A stretch of DNA of 64,000 nt from Diphasiastrum complanatum (GCA_029204225.1 CM055100.1:5320348-5384347), one strand, 5' to 3'; counted from the stretch's first letter, positions 10,996-22,341 are shown. Numbers and translations: made by a program. Notes: a model not told the origin generated them from the letters alone.

Positions 10996-11691
10996 TGACA
11001 ACTATACATAGTGTATACTGCCAACTCGTAGGGAATGTTGACGTGGACAAGGACTCGTAAATTCTCTCACTTTGCATTTTACATGAAGTGGTTTTCTCTC
11101 ACTTCGCAAATTTCGAAAATTGGCTGGGAACGTTCCTCGTTCAAAATAGACGACCTTCGACATTTTCTCTCTCTTCGAGATTTTGCAAAAAAGCCGAAGG
11201 TGTCCTCAAAAAGGCGAAGGTGCCCTCAAAAAGGCAAAGGTGCCCTTAAAAGGTGAAGGTGCCTTTAAAACATTTTAACTCATGAAAATAGATGACCTTC
11301 AAGAATTTTCTCTCTTCGCATTTTTCGGAAAAATGCGAAAAAGTTGAAGGTGTTAAAAACAATTAAACTTTTGAACTATGCAAGTTTTGCATTTTGCGAA
11401 AATGCGAAGAAGACGAAACTGTGGAAAACATAGCTCATTTCTGCAGACTGTCGTGACACTTAGAGTATTTTGCAGACTATCGCGAAAGTAATGTATTTTT
11501 GCAAACTATTCTAAATGCAAGTTTGTGGAAGCCTTTGAAGATGGCCAAGTCTTCAATGACTTCAAGTTATTAAACTTAACATCTGAACTTGAAATTATGA
11601 TAGGATTGGTTACCCTTTGCTGGAGATCAGTCGGAAACCCATTGTAGACATTCTTCAAATAAATTGGCTGCCTAAGTTTGTGATTCATGCA
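10996..11691 (+). repeat. Candidate LTR/leader of the gypsy remnant downstream
   Basis: A sharp boundary at TGACAACTATAC (10996). The first ~120 bases recur at 29273-29395, showing a shared element end. The stretch is rich in GCGAA/TTCGC words. It ends at ...CATGCA followed by GGTATCAGATGAG (11692), which resembles a decayed tRNA-Met primer site. Gypsy pol sequence on the same strand begins about 120 bp later. The LTR call is inference; no paired LTR is seen. Confidence 0.4.
11191..11269 (+). repeat. 20-bp tandem repeat, four copies
   Basis: Four head-to-tail units of about AAGGCGAAGGTGCCCTCAAA at 11191, 11211, 11231 and 11251. They diverge by a few bases each, and the last is one base short. 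Confidence 0.9.
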
Positions 11692-11815
11692 GGTATCAGA
11701 TGAGTAGAAGTAGAACCAAAGTTGGTTTCACCTGACCCTAGATCAATGATCAATAAACGTGCAGGAAGAATCATGAATTAGAAATTAAGGAGACAACTGT
11801 GGGATTAATTTCCAA

Positions 11816-13700
11816 CAATTACCATCACCAGGAATAATTCGAGAAGTTTATGTTTTTATGGATCATGCAAATTATTATCGAATATTCATTATATTCTTTG
11901 CTAATCTTGCGAGACCTATAGACAAACTGACCATTGTTCCTATTTGGACAGTTGAGGCGCTAGAAGCCTTTGAAAAACTGAAAAAAGCATTAGCTTTGGC
12001 ACCGATACTACATGCTCCAGATTGGACAATTGAATTTCATTTTCACACTGATGCCTCGAAATATGCTATTGGCTCAATTTTGACACAACCAGGTGAATAC
12101 AAGAAAGAGTATCCCATACGATTTGCAAGCAAATAGCTTACAGATTCAGAAAAAAATTCTTCGACAACAAAACGTGAAGCATTGGCCATGATTTTTTCCA
12201 TAAAGAAATTTTGACATTATCTTATGGAAACGCACTTTGCATTTTATACGGATCACCAGCCGTTACTGTATTTGGTATACAAGACATGTAATATAGGGCG
12301 TATTGCAAGACGATTACTTTTATTGACCGAATTTGATTTTCTAGTTGTGGTTCACAAGGATAAACAACATTATCTAGTCGACCATGTTTCAAGAATTGAA
12401 TCCGCACCAGTCAATACTGAAGTGGATGATGAACTACCAGATGCTACGTTATTTTTTGTTGAAGCAGTACCTGAGTGGGCAATGAATATTGTTGAGTATC
12501 TGATGCTAGTCAACGTAATGACTCTTTGACAAAAGTACAAAAGAGACAATTGATTCATAAGGCTCAACCTTATCAATTGATTGTGGGACAATTGTATCGT
12601 CATAGAATGAATGATATTCTTTGAAGATGTGTTTTACCGCATGAAGTACCTGAATTAATCATGTTTTCACATGATGGAATAGACAAAGGACATTTTTCTA
12701 CAAATATCATTGTTCACAAGCTTTTGCAATTAGGGTTGTTGGTGGCCTACACTTCATAAAGACACTGAAAGTTATATTTAGTCATGTGATGTTTGCTAAC
12801 GGGTACGACGTCCTACACAATAGAACTATGAACCATTACATTTGGTTTTATCGCAAGCACCATTCAAGAAATGGGGCCTAGATTATGTTAGTCCTATTTA
12901 TCTTGCGTGAAGAGGACCTCAAGCCAGATATATCATCGTAGCAACCGATTATATGACCAAGTGGGTTGAGGCCGAGTTGTTAAAGTTGCTGATGCGAAAT
13001 CTACAGCTAAATCATCATTATTAGATTTAGATGTCCTATTGAGATCGTCAGTGATCGTTGTACACACTTTGTTAATCAAACGATAATGTGTTTGTTGGAA
13101 GACTTTTTTGTTATACACCAGTTTAGTACTCCATATTATCCCAGGGGTAATGGCCGAGCTGAATCTTCCAATAAGATTCTCTACAACATTATGACAAAAA
13201 TGGTTGAATCGAGTCGTTCTAACTGGGAACATAAATTGCATGCAACATTATGTGCATTCAGAACCGCTTACAAGAGTAGCACGAATCAAACACCTTTTCA
13301 ACTAGGTTATGGTCAAGATGCTGTCATGCCGATTGAATTTTTAGTACCATACTACAATCAGATGATGATAAATCCTTACAACTACGTCATGAAGCTTTGC
13401 ACAAATTATGTGAAACTAGATTGATGGCAGTTTATGCGTTAGCAGCAGAGAAATCTCATCGTAAGGCATGACACGATCGCTGATTACACAAAAAGGATCT
13501 GAAAGAAGCAGATCTAGCACCGATGTAGAAAACCAAGCTGATCAAAGGAAAATTGAAGTTTACTAGTGAAGGACCGTATAAAGTGAAAGAAATATTGAAC
13601 TACAGAACAATAACTTTGGAACATTTGGATGGAAAACTTTTTGATACTCTAGTGAATGGCAGTCGATTACATAAGTTTTGGTAGCCCGTTCTGCCAGTTT
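11816..13700 (+). pseudogene. Ty3/gypsy RT thumb-RNase H-integrase remnant (Gypsy-1)
   Basis: Starts within reverse transcriptase after the catalytic region (VYVFMDHANYYRIF, then WTVEALEAFEKLKKAL). RNase H follows with HTDASKYAIGSIL and TDHQPLLYLV. The H2C2 zinc region is degenerate (about 12690-12800). The integrase core has ATDYMTKWVEAE (about 12945), VSDRCTHFVNQ (about 13050) and GRAESSNKI (about 13150), then GQDAVMPIEF. In-frame stops occur at 12134, 12214 and repeatedly after 12530. Gag, protease and the RT active site are deleted. The same family is seen at 32584-33946 (minus), 41221-41616 (minus), 46625-47242 (minus) and 49626-51172 (plus). Confidence 0.88.
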
Positions 13701-14396
13701 AAGTAGCATGATCCGAGACTATGTTTTTATTTTGATTGTTTTCTAATTTCTTGTTTTCACTACTTAACTGATGTTTTCTTTTAAAAAAAAAAAAAGTGAA
13801 AATGAAAATGTATGGAAAGATTGATGAACAAAAGTCAGAAATGTCATCAGGTCAAAAAAAACTGAAGAAAAGTATTTTCAGGAATCAGATCTTTATGGAA
13901 AATGACTTGAAAAAAGTACTTTTTGGATCATTTTTTGCACATACTGTTTTAGAGTTGTTCGTCGAGTTTTCAGAGGCAAGATCCACCTTAGATATACCTA
14001 TACTGAGTTTGGCGAACGTTCTTTCCACCAGTTCGTACCTGTTTTAACCTCAAGCGAATGTTCAGCATCATGCCATTTTGGGAACGTTCGCCGAGAATCT
14101 TCTAGTACTTAGGAACCTTCGCCGTCATGCCAGATAAATTTAAAATGCCAATCTTCGCTGAGAATTTTGGAAGCTACTATCACAGTATTGAGCAAGCCTA
14201 CAAATTTTTGTCCAAAACTGATCACCCAAACTAGTATTTTGTCTAATGGACCCTCCAAATTCATCTATAATAAGGCTGAATTCAAATCAACTGTCACTTG
14301 TGCTAGTGGAGCTCTTGCAAAACAAATTTATGACCAAAACTTTCTACGAAGTTTTTCCTGCCTTTTGATATACACTCACGCCTACTTTCAGTCATC
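13701..14396 (+). other. 3' tail of Gypsy-1 with TTCGCC/GAACG words
   Basis: Contains a 13-A run (about 13784), then a stretch with repeated CGAACGTTC, TTCGCCGA and CTTCGCTGA words between 13950 and 14160. The word use resembles 10996-11470, which is consistent with LTR-related sequence, but no aligned boundary could be drawn. Confidence 0.35.
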
Positions 14397-15630
14397 ATGT
14401 CTTCTACTGATACCTCTCAGTCTTTGCAATACTCCGTCCATCGTGATGTTCCAACTGCAACAGACATTATGATGCTCTCTAGCGCAAGCATGGTCGCTCA
14501 GTGGATGACTCTTGCCGGGCCCTTGCTCAAGGCAATGAGAATCTACGAGCGGGCCTTTTCTGAAAAAATAAATATGCACTTCATCACTATGGCCTTTAGC
14601 ACTTGGACCGAGGCCAAATCGAAGTTCTACATCACTTTTCAAATTGCCACACACAAGGTGCGCGTTACTAAAGCCGCCCTTGCAGCCATAAGTATCACAT
14701 CCAGCAAACAGCCATCGCCAAACCACAAGCACACAAAGAACGTGATCAAGCCCTTCATAGACACCTCCATTGAGTATCACTAGACTCATGACAGGTATCT
14801 CCTAGAATCCATCTGAGATCCCATCATCCAACTTCCTGATGGTTGGCAACCTCAGGAAGGAACGCATTTCTTCTTTGATCTTGCACCGCATTGTAGATTC
14901 CAACTACAAATTAGGGTCTGGCCCCCTCGAACATTACAACTGGTATAATACGATTTTTGGTGAGTTGGAGAGGCCAATCAAGGATAACACCAAGCAACAA
15001 TTTGTGGCTGGCCCTCTTCTCTCGCTATTATCTGTCTCGTACCTAGAAGATAGGCTTTGTGGGTTTAGTGCCGATACCATGTTGTCTATTTATAAAGAAG
15101 CACCGCCAGAGTCATCTCACCAGGCCTCATCATCACATAGTCGTCGTCTTGTATGTAGCGAAATCGCTATTCTTGATTCATCTCTTGTGACACGTCGAAG
15201 GACTAGGCACCCATCGTCCACTGCGCTTCCACCCCCCGCTGCTATTCGCACTGAACTACCCATCCCCCAAACCACTGATGCTTCCCTTGCCTCTGCTTCC
15301 TCTCAAGAACAGTCTGTGACTATTGGGACTACAATTCCAGTCATAGCTGCCCAGGTCGTCTCACCCCCACAAAAGAGAGCAGTTTCACCATATACACAAT
15401 ATTTCATGGACATGTACGATGATTCCGACCCCCTTGGGGCCTCAAAAGTTTTTGCCATGCTCCAAAGTCTAGGGCCCTTTGGACTCCAATCCCTTGGAAG
15501 AAGATTCAAGCAAGTCCATGATTCTGAAAAAGAAATTGATGCTACTTTTCAGACATTAGAGAAAATATGGGCCCAAAGAGGACCTTATAAGAAATGCCAT
15601 GTAGGAGAAAGAAAAATAACTATAAAGTAA
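14397..15630 (+). pseudogene. ORF-X: unidentified TE-associated protein, broken
   Basis: ATG at 14397 opens a frame to TAG at 14781. The same frame stays protein-like beyond it (TGA at 14814, then QLPDGWQPQEGTHFFFDL) and shifts near 14940 into the frame that runs to 15630. That makes about 410 codons with two stops and one frameshift. The N-terminal half has helical, mixed-charge sequence; the middle (about residues 235-330) is Ser/Pro/Thr-rich; the C-terminus is charged. A related copy, frame-broken, lies on the minus strand at 46129-46624 directly beside gypsy protease-region sequence. This suggests an accessory ORF of the gypsy family or a separate element often nested with it. I do not recognise a domain. 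Confidence 0.5.
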
Positions 15631-15959
15631 TTAAAATATCATTTTCTAACTTCTTTATGCATCTGCCCGCACTACTTTCCATGTAAATGAATGCACCTTA
15701 GTTTAGTCACATCAAACTTCACTAGTACTTAACCATAGTTAAAATATAATTTTCAAAATGCTGAAATATTCCCTCCCAATAGTTGGGAACACTAAAAATT
15801 TGAATTAGGAATGATATTTCTGGAACAAAACCTATGCCATCTCTATCTCCAGGGTAAAAAACAAGTGTTTAGTGTCATCTCTATCTCCTGCAGAGTCGTT
15901 AACACCATCTCCAGCTTTGTTATTGTCATTGTGTTGTTTGTTACTATACTATTGTACTA
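15631..15959. other. AT-rich spacer, nothing recognised
   Basis: Between ORF-X and the next coding-like exon. Low GC, no open frame over 60 codons with credible composition. Confidence 0.4.
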
Positions 15960-16585
15960 ATGACAAAGCTTTATCATCTTCATGTGGATCTGTCACCAGA
16001 ATATGCTCCGCTCAGCACAAGAAATTCAAAGAAACCCAAATTGTCAACTTCTGATATGGTCCGATACAGGGAGGAAAAGCTAAAGCATGTAGATTTATGG
16101 TCATCAGGAACATTGTATCATATTGATCCACATTCATTGCAACATCCAGATTTTCATTCGGTGAGTCAGTTAATAATCTATATGTGTCATGGTAAAAATG
16201 GCCTTTTGGGTTATTGTGAGAATTTGATGCTCTATGGGAATGCACATTCAATGCAAAGAATACATTATTTGGAGGAGGAATCAAAGAAAATATCAAATGA
16301 GTGCGAAGAAAAATCTACAAAGCTGAAAACTTGTTTGGATGAAAATGAGATGCTCAAGAAGGAGATCCAAAGGTTAAAATCTTCTTTGCATCATTATACA
16401 ATTAGTAATGATGAGATAAAAACTGCATTTCAATCCATGCGTATCTCATATTTGTCTCTTGTTAAAGATGTGGACGTGCTCAACAGAAAGGTCCGAAGCA
16501 ACAAGAGGAAAAGACTAGTAAACAAGGATATATGTGATCTATCATCCAGAGGAGGTCATAGAAAAAGACAAATCCATGCATTCAA
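15960..16585 (+). pseudogene. Coiled-coil exon of a probable DNA-transposon gene
   Basis: An open frame of about 209 codons. The middle (roughly residues 95-150) is Glu/Lys/Leu heptad-like (EEESKKISNECEEKSTKL, ENEMLKKEIQRLKSSL), indicating a coiled coil. The C-terminus is basic, with a KRKR cluster that could be a nuclear signal. The frame runs into GTAAGT at 16586-16591, a consensus splice donor, so the apparent C-terminus is probably intronic. It lies just upstream and on the same strand as the transposase-like exons at 16926-19000. The link to them is inference. Confidence 0.45.
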
Positions 16586-16595
16586 GTAAGTTATA

Positions 16596-16800
16596 GCCTG
16601 GTTAATAGATGCACACATCTTCTTGTATATATCCGTGTAGGAATGTTGTCTGGATGTCCATCTGGTGAATATCCAGATCTTCTACAGCAGCTATAGCCAA
16701 TAAAGTACAAATAGACTGATGCTTTACCACTGGACTAATGGTCTCAGTGTAGTCTATCCCATTTACTTGTTCAAATTCTTTAACCACCAATCTAGCTTTC
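16596..16800 (-). mobile_element. Copia RT fragment
   Basis: The minus strand reads VNGIDYTETISPVVKH, ALAIAAVEDLDIHQMDIQTTFLHGYIQEDV-type sequence, the fingers/palm block of copia reverse transcriptase including the first catalytic Asp (QMDIQTTFL). Only about 65 codons remain and no LTRs adjoin it. It is close to the RT at 59940-60203 (minus), so it is the same family. It appears to lie inside an intron of the surrounding gene. Confidence 0.85.
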
Positions 16801-16925
16801 CATTTCTGATCTGCATTGCAAACATAATGTTCATGAAAATGTCAGTAGAAATTAGGACACTCATAGTATTCACAGCAGTAATAAGCAAATCAACAGAAAG
16901 TTGAAATGAATAAATAGCAAAACCA

Positions 16926-18999
16926 GTGATTATGAATGAATCAAAAAGTTCAAGCAATATTCAATACCAAACCCATTCATGCTTAAGCATGAGGGATCAC
17001 TTCGTAATAATCGACCCGTTGCCAATCAGCCTCGAAGACCATTTGGCCGATGAGATTTCGATTGGAAACTCACTAGGCTCTATCTTGATTTCTAAATCTA
17101 TGAAATCAATGTTAAACAATAAAAAAATATAAAAGATTAAGGCTTCAGCTATTGATAGCATTATGAATGAAGTTGGAAAAATATTAGACACTACATTGAT
17201 TCAGGGGGCATGTGACTTTTCTAGCATCAGTAGATAAGCATATGCAACAATGTTTAAGATGATAAAGGAGGCATTTGCATAGGTAAATATTAAAAAGTTT
17301 CCAATTCCACGACCATTTTATTTTTAAAAAAAAGAGACATGTTTAACCAAGGTATGCAGACAATAGTTATCTCATATCAATGAAGTGTATTGCTCAAAAG
17401 GATAAAGTCTAGCATAGAATAATTCCAACAATTTATTTATTGACACTAATCAGTTATTAACATTCATCATAAATTTTTATGATATTACGAATGAGAATGT
17501 CAATAACTAGTTGATAGTTGTTCTCAAGTTAGATGAGTCTGAAATTATAAAAGGACAAAAAATAAAAAAAGTTAGTCTCACGATCATGAATGGAGCACTT
17601 TCAAATTCAGAAGACTCAGAAGGCCAAAAGTTCAGTGTTCAATCAGAAAATGATATCTGGTGGTTGGCAGCATTTCAGGTATAGCAGTTCCTTCACATAA
17701 TCAATAGAGATAATCATTGTAATATGGATTTCATTTGAAAAATCTTCTTTTGTTAATATTATGAGGCTAATCACGTTTTTGTATTCTCTTATAGGTGATG
17801 AAAGAAGACCATGACATTCTCCCATGGATATTTAATAGAATGTCATATCTTGCCACCATAAAAAATCACATGGAGGGAGTTCCACTCAATATTCTTGGAA
17901 TTGGCACTTTCAAAATTGAATGGCATTTAGCAGGAGATCTGAAGACATTAAAATGTATGTTCTATGTGTCCCATGGCGCTAACTCTAAACACCCTTGTTT
18001 GTACTGCATGAAGACAACAAAAGACATGACAAGGAGTACAAGAATATCAAGAGATCGAGAAGATCCTAATTGGAAACCTGTACTGCCGATTTCTCTTCAG
18101 AATGTTCATATTTGTACATTGCATGCAGAGGTGCATATTATAGAAAAAATAATATATCTTCACATGTTGTTTGCATGTAATTCCAAGCCAGAAGCAGATG
18201 CAAAGGAAATTATTTCCAGATTAGAGGATGTGTTGTCTAAAGCAGGCTTACATAAAGGCCATGTTAAAATAAAAAAAGACGACAAGTTATTAGAAAACAG
18301 AAAATATTCCATGCAAGCCGAGCATTGAAAGATCTAAAGCTCAAAGATTTTTATCAAATTATTCTGGCAAACAATCCAAGATTCAATACTCCGTTTGGAA
18401 AGAGATTATTACAACAACTCAAGATTTCAAAGAAGAAGGTTCTACTCGTATACACAAGGTAGAAGTTTGGAAAAAATTAGACAACATGGTGAAATACTTG
18501 AGAAAAGATAAATTTTCAGATACTGATGTACAAATGATACAGAAAACAACCAGTGAATTTGTGGATGCAGTTCGAAGTGCATGGGGTGTTGATCATATAA
18601 CACATTATTTGGTAAGATTTCGATGTTACACTACTATAGACAAATATGTGCAATTAAATTAGATACTTTTGGTATTGATTTAGATTATGTTTTTATGACA
18701 TGCAACACATATTACGGCATCATTTGACATTCTTTGCAAGAAATAGTGGAAGTCTTAGCATATGGTCATCGCAAGGAATGGAAAAATCTCATCGGCAAAC
18801 AAGAGCAGCATTTCATAAAGTACACAACATGGCGGGACTAGCACAAAGAACAGCTATATACTGCAACTTTTTCAATGGTTTTACAAAAGAATCCAGATTC
18901 GTCATAATACAAAATCGACGGATTATAAAAAATTTCAAAAAACATGCAAATTTATACAAGCCAATAGGCAATAGACACACAATAAAATTTTGTATATGA
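16926..18999 (+). pseudogene. Multi-exon transposase-like protein remnant
   Basis: Coding-like blocks on one strand with plausible introns. 16975-17215 contains SLEDHLADEISIGNS and IMNEVGKILDTTLIQG. About 17525-17678 ends FSVQSENDIWWLAAFQ at a GT donor (17679). A 116-bp intron ends in TTATAG at 17794. The exon from 17795 has VMKEDHDILPWIF, WHLAGDLKTLKCM, GANSKHPCLYCM and VHICTLHAEVHIIEKI. The C-terminal block at 18700-18930 has HHLTFFARNSGSLSIWSSQGMEKSH. The combination of G-D-L-K, a C-x2-C knuckle after GAN, the LHAEVHI block and S-x-Q-G-M-E-K-S-H is one I associate with TE-encoded proteins of class II elements. I cannot assign the superfamily by eye. Stops at 17130, 17236 and frame changes after 18326 show decay. 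Confidence 0.5.
17679..17794 (+). other. Predicted intron (116 bp)
   Basis: GTATAG at 17679 and TTCTCTTATAG ending at 17794. The flanking frames join in phase 0 (Gln then Val-Met-Lys-Glu-Asp), which supports real splicing in the ancestral gene. Confidence 0.6.
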
Positions 19000-19258
19000 A
19001 ATGAAAGTTTTTACAAAATACAATATAGCAGTATCTACTCAACTTCCAATACTTTCTCTAATAAAAGTTGCAACTTAGAATCATGCAACAATTTTTTTTT
19101 TGTATGGATCCAACAGCTCATAGTTTTCATGCTTACTCAGATCAACATAAGCAGCATACAATAAAAAATGAGATGATTTGAACATGGAATTCACTGGTCC
19201 ATATCCTAAAATTTTAAGTGCAATAGTTTTCTTTACAAAACTTATTCTATGCACCTTA

Positions 19259-20578
19259 TTAACCTCCAAGAAAATGAGACAGAACCTTGATTGTCATAAT
19301 CATTGTCTCACCATGTTGATAAAACTTTGAATGGACAAAACTAATCTCATTATTCTTGAAGAACTTCAGATAATGCTGTAGTGCATGATCTTTTGAAAAT
19401 TCTCCTGCAGAAGATCTCTGCCCTTCTCGACGAATTGCAAAATCATCGAGAAAAATTGTTTCCTAAAATGAAAAAATCCAAAGTAAGCTTCAGTACATAA
19501 TCTGACATAACGAATCTACTAGTCCATAATAAGATACAAAACTTACGCATTCATCATTGTTTTCCTTGATTGTTGTCTCTCCACCAATGTTATGTCCACC
19601 TCTCAATGTCAATATAGTTGGTGAATAGACAGTTGGTTTTGGAAAACTAAGCTGACTTTGAATTCTAAGAAACTCCTCTTCAGAAGGTAGATCATCTTCT
19701 TTATTGCGCATTTCCTCCACAACCATTTTTAGGCAATCTTTCCCTGAGTAAAGCTCATCATTATGTACATCATCCACATCAGAGAGAAGATCATTGGCAT
19801 CAAAATCAATTATATCTGAAAATTCATTAAGCTCTTTGCTCAAAATGCAAAGAGTCTCAGCTTCAGTGAAATAAAAAAGATCCGATATATCCGATAATGT
19901 CAAAAAAGAATTATTATCTATATGATAAGTAGGTAATGTGATAAGACATTTATCAGAAGTAGAAAGGGTGTTGGAAGTTGTAGGGCCAATAAACGATGCC
20001 ATGTTCCGTGCAAGATCAAAATTTTTACAATCATCTAAACTAACTCTCGTATCAATAAAAAAAGTTTCTATATCTACAATCTTCAACTTTTCAAACTTTG
20101 TACCATCTGAAGAAGCAGCTTCAGAAGTAGAAGGGCCAACTTCCAAATCATCAGAAATATTTAACCAGAAAAAAAAAAAAAAAAACAAATGCAGATTGAA
20201 AATCAACAAATCTATATTTTTTATTGTGAATTGGGCACTCATCTACAAACTTGAAATCATTATGTAACTTGGTGAACATTCTGTCAAGCTTAGCTTTATA
20301 GCTATGCTTGTCGAGTGCCATCAAGTCCTGACAATGAGTCATGTCTTTTTTTTCTGAGATCTGAATAAGGGAGTACTGAACAGAGACTTAAATCTGAGAT
20401 AAATCTCAGAATATGCTTCCACACCAGGACCCTCAGTAATAGAAGGAGGAATAAAAGAAAAACGAGAAAAAAAAGATTTGAAATACTCTAAAGTATCAGT
20501 AATACCAAATTCATTAAAAAAAAAATAAACTAGATGTGAAATTCTCAATATCGCTTTCAGGCGCAAAATGCAGGTCAC
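19259..20578 (-). CDS. Acidic protein gene with at least one intron (possible TE gene)
   Basis: Minus strand. A first open block (20578 to about 20340) contains LEYFKSFFSRFSFIPPSI. The frame then shifts at an A8 run (about 20345) into DLMALDKHSYKAKLDRMFTK and CPIHNKKYRF, and shifts again at the A19 tract (20167-20185) into a 200-codon acidic stretch ending GETTIKENNDEC at 19547. A GTAAGT...TTTTAG intron (19463-19546, 84 bp) follows, and the last exon reads ETIFLDDFAIRREGQRSSAG to a stop at 19259-19261, joined in phase 0. A TATA-like element lies about 250 bp upstream of the first ATG (20829-20836). The two homopolymer shifts may be sequencing errors, mutations or unrecognised introns. No known domain is visible. 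Confidence 0.5.
19463..19546 (-). other. Predicted intron (84 bp)
   Basis: Minus strand GTAAGT at 19546-19541 and CATTTTAG ending at 19463. Exons join in phase 0. Confidence 0.65.
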
Positions 20579-20828
20579 ACAAGAATCTCAAGGCAATGTG
20601 CGCTCGAAAGAGATATCAAGAAACAGGGTATTGGATCCGAGCTCGTGTATAAAGATCAGAAAAAAAATGAGATGTAAGGTGTGCTTGAGTGCAATACCGG
20701 ACCAGGCAGTATCGGTTCTAGGTGCAAGTAAGTCAACGGAACGTAAACAGTGGAAAGGGCGTGCTTGAAATTGATATCCGGATAAGAAATTAGAAATTTG
20801 CATAAAAATCCGTGTCAAAAATGGCCTA

Positions 20829-20836
20829 TTTATAAA
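20829..20836 (-). promoter_or_regulatory. TATA box (minus strand)
   Basis: Minus strand reads CTTTATAAATAGGCC, a good plant TATA context, about 250 bp before the first ATG of the minus-strand gene. Confidence 0.55.
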
Positions 20837-21094
20837 GAAAGTTTGACGTGTGGAGGAGTTCCAAAGCGACACATGTCGACGCATGATTCGTCAAGTATAT
20901 TCCATCATATAGACAATGATTGATCTGACATCTATCACATTTAGAATAACACTGTCCAAATCTGATTCGTGCACGTGTCCAGGCCCACATGGCCTCATAA
21001 TTGAGTCATAATTGTCAGTACGAACAATACACATGGACCAGTTAGATGCAGACACGTGTCATCAGTCATTTTTTCACACGTGCAAATATTTCCT

Positions 21095-21102
21095 ATATAT
21101 AC
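21095..21102 (+). promoter_or_regulatory. TATA box (plus strand)
   Basis: CCTATATATACACCC, a strong plant TATA context, about 310 bp upstream of the ATG at 21408. Confidence 0.55.
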
Positions 21103-21407
21103 ACCCTCAAAAATTTCATTTTCTTGGCAGAATTTTCATTTTTCGCTCCCAATATCGCACTCGAGCGCGCTCTCTCATAGCAAAATAGTCTGCCTTCTCA
21201 CCGTGTGCTCGAGACCGATACCGCTGTGATTCCAATATCACTTTCAAGTGTGGATCTCTTTCCTTCACATATTCTCTATCTATCTTGCACTCGAATGCGA
21301 TATTCAGTTCTGGTATCGATCTCAAGCGATTGCAAATTTTTTTGTTTCATTCCTTGCGCTTGGGTTCAAATTTTTTTTTTTCTAATTTACTTTTTTTAGT
21401 TTTTAGA

Positions 21408-21529
21408 ATGATGGCTAGGACCAAATCCACTGCCTGTGCCATAACCACTGTATAGCCATCCCATGCCCGTGTTCCCCTTGGCACTGGCCGTAGACATGGC
21501 AAAAAGCAGGTCTGGCTGAGGGAGATTAG
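21408..21529 (+). pseudogene. 5' fragment of an unidentified plus-strand gene, cut by a copia LTR
   Basis: ATGATG at 21408 begins MMARTKSTACAITTV, then a TAG at 21453-21455. The frame continues protein-like (ARVPLGTGRRHGKKQVWL) up to the LTR edge at 21530. It sits downstream of the plus-strand TATA box and motif-rich leader, so it is probably the start of a gene interrupted by the copia insertion. No family recognised. Confidence 0.35.
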
Positions 21530-22324
21530 TGACAAAATTTTCATAATTCACACGTGTGGAGAATGTCCACAAGTATGATTGATCTTGATTAAGCTTTGTG
21601 ATTCGCACAGTAACCTGATTCTAGATTGTTTAGCAAGATCTAGTTCAAAAGAAATGGCTTAATCACAATCTAGCATGCCAAGCATCAGATTATGATAGCA
21701 ATGAATCAAAGAATGAACAAAAGTACAAGATTTTAGTGTATTAGCATTAACTTCAACACGAATTAGAGAGAGAAATCTAGAGAGATAACAAACAAAATAG
21801 TTTAGATCCAAAATGGCATGAGGTAGCTACAAAACTTTGGTTCTTCAAAATTAATTGTGAAGAGAGCTACACATATTTATGGAGTTTGAGGTAGCTTGAG
21901 GTAGAACCACATCTAACCATTCCAAAATGACAACTAAAGTGACATCTAGAGTCTATGTGACATTTGTCACTTGCCATGCATGAAATTCTACCAACTTTTT
22001 ACAAGTGTACGAGCTCTAACTAACAAAGTACAAATCATCATGCATGTGTCCATTACACTTTGTGCATGCCTTGCATGTCACTATGAATCACTTACAATTA
22101 ATGCATGTGAACTTTCACGAGTTTCTACAAGCATGAATTTGCCAATTCTATGTCTACAAACTATATGCAAGTTGTATTCTTCAAACTATACATTCATAAC
22201 CATGTAGCTTGAGTTCTATGTAGGCCAAACTTGGCATTTTGCATTTATGAGCCACATACTTGCATGGTACAACATTTGTAGCAAGCCAAGAAATCAATAT
22301 GGATTTGTTTTTCCAATTTTAACA
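21530..22324 (-). repeat. 3' LTR of Copia-3
   Basis: On the minus strand TGTTAAAATTGG begins at 22324, right after TTTTTAGGAGGAG. The proposed end ...AAAATTTTGTCA is at 21530. This mirrors the ends of related LTRs here (...AAATTTATCA, ...AAAATTGACA), giving 795 bp. A CACACGTGTG palindrome lies near the end (about 21552). Confidence 0.6.
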
Positions 22325-22341
22325 CTCCTCCTAAAAATAAT

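Larger units (their letters stand above)
20600..21330. promoter_or_regulatory. Divergent promoter region with repeated GCTCGA..GCGATAYC motif and G-boxes
   Basis: Two TATA boxes point outward (20829-20836 minus, 21095-21102 plus). Between them are three CACGTG G-boxes (20973, 21054, 21078). A direct-repeat motif of the form GTGCTCGAGTGCGATACCG occurs in the presumed 5' leaders of both directions: 20600, 20681, 20761 on the left; 21157, 21205, 21295 and 21314 on the right. The copies are degenerate but share the CTCGA/CTTGA core and the GATAT/AATACC tail. Confidence 0.5.

Noticed and set aside
19490-20242. Poly-Phe stretch as a membrane segment
   Set aside because: It comes from the A19/T19 tract at 20167-20185, which shifts the frame. 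Not a real hydrophobic helix.
21411-21455. Histone H3-like start (MARTK)
   Set aside because: Only five residues match; the following residues diverge at once and a stop follows at 21453. Chance similarity.
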